Of a DNA stretch of 64,000 bases, positions 61,284-64,000 are shown one piece after another. The position numbers were made by a program, and so were the translations under genes. Below the pieces are notes generated by a model. The model ran no database searches and was not told the DNA's origin. It saw nothing but the letters and a program-made list of their open reading frames with translations. The number at the start of each line of letters is the position of its first letter. Within the stretch, counting starts at the first letter, position 1. Source of the DNA: Voacanga thouarsii (taxonomy: Eukaryota; Streptophyta; Magnoliopsida; Gentianales; Apocynaceae); assembly GCA_026120185.1 (NCBI GenBank), contig JANUWF010001190.1, forward strand, positions 2,046,001 to 2,110,000, written 5' to 3'.

Positions 61284-61605
61284 TGGGCTTACTGAGTATC
61301 TATTGTTGTTGGGCTTATTTATTTTCTGGGCTTTGACTGTTCAACAATGGAGTCCCGTTGGATGGAATGTGTAAGGGAAAGTACGTGCTGTCTCTTTTGT
61401 TTTTGCTTTGGGCTGTAGTGACAGTTTCATTTTTTGGGCATTGTATTGCCGAAGAATATGGGCCCAGCAGTAAGGGCTCTTCATTTTTATTAGTTAGGCC
61501 CAAAATTGGCTGTGGTATACAAGATATGGACGGCGGACCCTTTCTTTTCAAATTGGTTTCCCTCAATAACAAGAAAAACCTCCCGATGAAAGACGAGGCC
61601 CAGGC
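61284..61605. promoter_or_regulatory. Cluster of TGGGCY/GGCCCA (site II) motifs without an obvious gene
   Basis: TGGGCT/C or GGCCCA occurs near 61284, 61310, 61327, 61409, 61459, 61497 and 61596, followed by a G-rich stretch (61611-61660). The density resembles plant housekeeping promoters (compare 45986-46185), but no coding exon is recognisable on either side. Confidence 0.4.
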
Positions 61606-61765
61606 CCGACGGGGTGGCGGGGTCGGGGGGCGGGGGAGGGGGGGGGGGTGGAGGACGGCGTGGACGCGTGGGGGATCGGGGTTGGTCGAAAACCTTTTCG
61701 ATCTGGAAAGAAAAGCTTTTACCAACTTCTTGTGGATGGGATATTTTCCCCCCCCCTTTTTTTTT
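61606..61765. repeat. G-run and C-run low-complexity sequence
   Basis: GGGGTGGCGGGGTCGGGGGG-type text ends in a run of nine or more G, and a C-run followed by a T-run lies at 61751-61768. The G-rich strand could form quadruplexes. Homopolymer lengths here may be assembly-sensitive. Confidence 0.8.
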
Positions 61766-64000
61766 TTGTGATGGCAGGGGCGAGGGAGTGCTATTTGGTA
61801 AGAATGGGATGGGAGAATATGAGAATGTGTTAGAGAAAATGTTGGAAAAAATATTAAAATTGAGATCTGAGTTTTGAACATTGGGACGGAAGTATTAATC
61901 AATTACGTTAATTTTGTTATGAAAATAATAAAGCGATTGTATATTCTTTTAAAATTATCTGTTTATTTTTCTAAAATTATTAATATTAAATAAGATAAGA
62001 TTATATTTATTAAATTTATTTCATATTATTTTAGATGATTTATCTAAATTATATAAATATAAATTTTATGTTAATGAACATAGTCAATTACTATTTAAAT
62101 CTAAGTAATTCTATCATTTCTCGCTTCTAATATAGTTTCTTTAATTTTCAATTTTTATATATTTTTTATTTTATTTAAAATCAAATTCACATTAAATTTA
62201 ATTTTTAACGACACATTTTTAATAATAAACATTGTTATTTTTACACATAATATTTTATTATTTATATCGATAAGTGGTGAATAAGTTTTTAAAAGCCATG
62301 TCATAAATAGTCATATTGAGGACACCCCAACCATTGCATGAATAGTCATATTATTTATTTATTTTTTTGGGGAATGGGTTGGGGGGAGTTGGGGCCTGGA
62401 GTAGGGGTTCAAATCCACCTTGAAAGGCATTATAGACATACACATGACACTTATGGAAGAAAGGGTGGCTACGTTTTTGGTTCATATCTTTGCAAAAGTT
62501 TTTCTAATTAATATATAATATTGATGATCACCAACCACAGCTCTCAGACCAATTTGTTAAATGGACTGCACTGTTTTTCTATGCAAGTTGAGGGAGAAAA
62601 GAGATATGCCAATTGCCAATTGCCAATTGCCAAATATATATGATGGAATAAATAAATATATTTTTTCAAAACTATATTGAATATAATGGTATTTTCAAGG
62701 CAAAATTAACATATCCCAACGATCAACTCTACACGTTTTTTTTTTTTTTTTTTTTTTTTTACTAGATAAAGATTCAACTCTGTATCTCAAAAGAAATAGA
62801 AGAGGAAGTGATCCCCTCCTCACTCAGTACAGGATTTGAGTAGAGGACTGAAGTGGTTCCTCCATGATCACATAAAATAGCTGGGGAAGGAGGAATAGGG
62901 ATAAATAACCAAAATAATTTTAATCCCCTCCACACGTTACATATACTTTTTCCTAGAGAGAAAAGGGCCACCATGCAAATGCACGGTCGCTTTGCCTGTT
63001 TATATTCAGGACATGGACTTGGAAGATACCCTCTCTAGCTATTGTGTCCATTCGGGAATGGATTGTTCACTTACAGTAAAATATGCTAATTGCTTTTAAA
63101 TTTTTTTAAATTTTAATTTCTATATTTAAATTTTAAAATATATAATTTTAATTATCGAATATTTAAAATATTTAAAAAATAATCCTTCTATCAATAAAAG
63201 CTAAGTACAATACAAAATTGTCATATTTTAACCCTTATTTTCTACTTCCAAAATATTATTCTTTAATTTTAATATAATTATCTTTTTTTTTTAATTTTTC
63301 CATATGATCAACAGTAATTTTTAAGATTTGACTTTATGTCTCTCATACTGCTCAACAATTTAGGAATTACTCTTTCGCACATCTTTGAATCCAATTATAT
63401 AATAAAAATTATAAATTTCACTATTTAATAAACAAAACCCAGACACAAAGATGAGGGGAAAAAAAAGAAAGAAATTAGATTTAATTCTCGATAGATAGCA
63501 AAGAAATCTAACTTTAGTTCTTAATGGATAGTAATTTTTTTAGTATCTCTACAAACAAGAAGAATAAATATAAAAGAAAATTTGAATTATCCAAAAAAAT
63601 ATTTGAAGAAGAAGTGAGAGAGGTGCAAGTCACAACCGTCTTTTCTATTATATACAAAAAAATATTTTGTAAGAATTATAGGGAAATTTGTCATTACATT
63701 ATAAGAATTATGAGTAGATAAAAATATTCATAAAACAAGTCATGTAAAACCAGATGACAGAACTATGTTATTTAAAGTATTTCAAATATTGATCGGTTAA
63801 AATTATATATTTTAAAATATAAAAATAAAAATAAAAATTTGTGAAAATTTTCAAAATAATTGGCATATTTTGTACTATATATATAAGAAGTAAAATTTCT
63901 ATAATATGTTTAGACTCTTAAATGGATTGTCTATTTTAAACGAGAACTATCTCAGGTGTGTGATGGGTAATCCACCTCCACTGGCTCTTACCCTTTTATT

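Larger units (their letters stand above)
60321..64000. other. Right-hand intergenic region
   Basis: I found no gene. 60321-61200 and 61900-62330 are extremely AT-rich. 61280-61760 is GC-richer with TGGGCY motifs and G-runs. 62737-62760 is a T-run. 62770-63000 has balanced composition and a 66-codon minus-strand ORF without recognisable features. 63000-64000 is AT-rich. Confidence 0.5.

Noticed and set aside
61315..61902. Overlapping ORFs on both strands in the G-rich region
   Set aside because: Gly- or Pro-run composition caused by G/C homopolymers; no domain, splice structure or homology is evident.

Overview
This is nuclear DNA of a flowering plant, very probably a eudicot. The evidence is split genes with GT/AG introns of 70 bp to 2.4 kb, AT-rich intergenic DNA, Ty1/copia LTR retrotransposons, Stowaway-type MITEs, and gene families with plant-specific forms (IDD zinc fingers, a vicilin-like cupin, RKD/RWP-RK). 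I cannot name the species.

Layout: (1) 1-1.22 kb, minus: 5' end of a U2AF large subunit gene (RS/RD-rich N-terminus), running off the left edge. (2) 1.66-7.05 kb, plus: a complete Ty1/copia-type LTR element with an ATAAT target duplication. About 1.76 kb of its gag-end/protease/integrase region has been replaced by an intron-containing RKD (RWP-RK) gene copy in antisense orientation. (3) 10.3-18.7 kb, minus: a complete 13-exon gene for RNA polymerase III subunit RPC5 (705 aa). (4) 19.9-22.6 kb, plus: a 56-aa serine palmitoyltransferase small subunit with a 13-nt terminal coding exon. (5) 26.0 kb, minus: tRNA-Gln(UUG). (6) 26.16-31.56 kb, minus: a second copy of the same copia family, with ATTTC target duplication, inserted about 80 bp upstream of the tRNA and still holding protease and integrase remnants. 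(7) 35.7-37.9 kb, plus: an IDD C2H2 transcription factor (516 aa). (8) 38-46 kb: AT-rich DNA with MITEs, one nested. (9) 46.7-50.6 kb, plus: a PP2C-type phosphatase (464 aa). (10) 51.3-53.8 kb, minus: a vicilin-like cupin with a long Glu/Arg tail (622 aa). (11) 54-60.3 kb: mariner/Stowaway territory with an internally deleted mariner-like transposase, element ends and intact MITEs. (12) 60.3-64 kb: no gene found, but a cluster of TGGGCY motifs at 61.3-61.6 kb.

The host genes (splicing, Pol III, sphingolipid synthesis, transcription, phosphatase, seed storage) are not a functional cluster. Their exon models were built by hand from splice signals and reading-frame continuity; all complete models close in frame. 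The most notable item is the chimeric retrotransposon carrying an RKD gene copy. RKD proteins act in egg-cell and embryo programmes, and a transcript from this element's LTR would be antisense to RKD.
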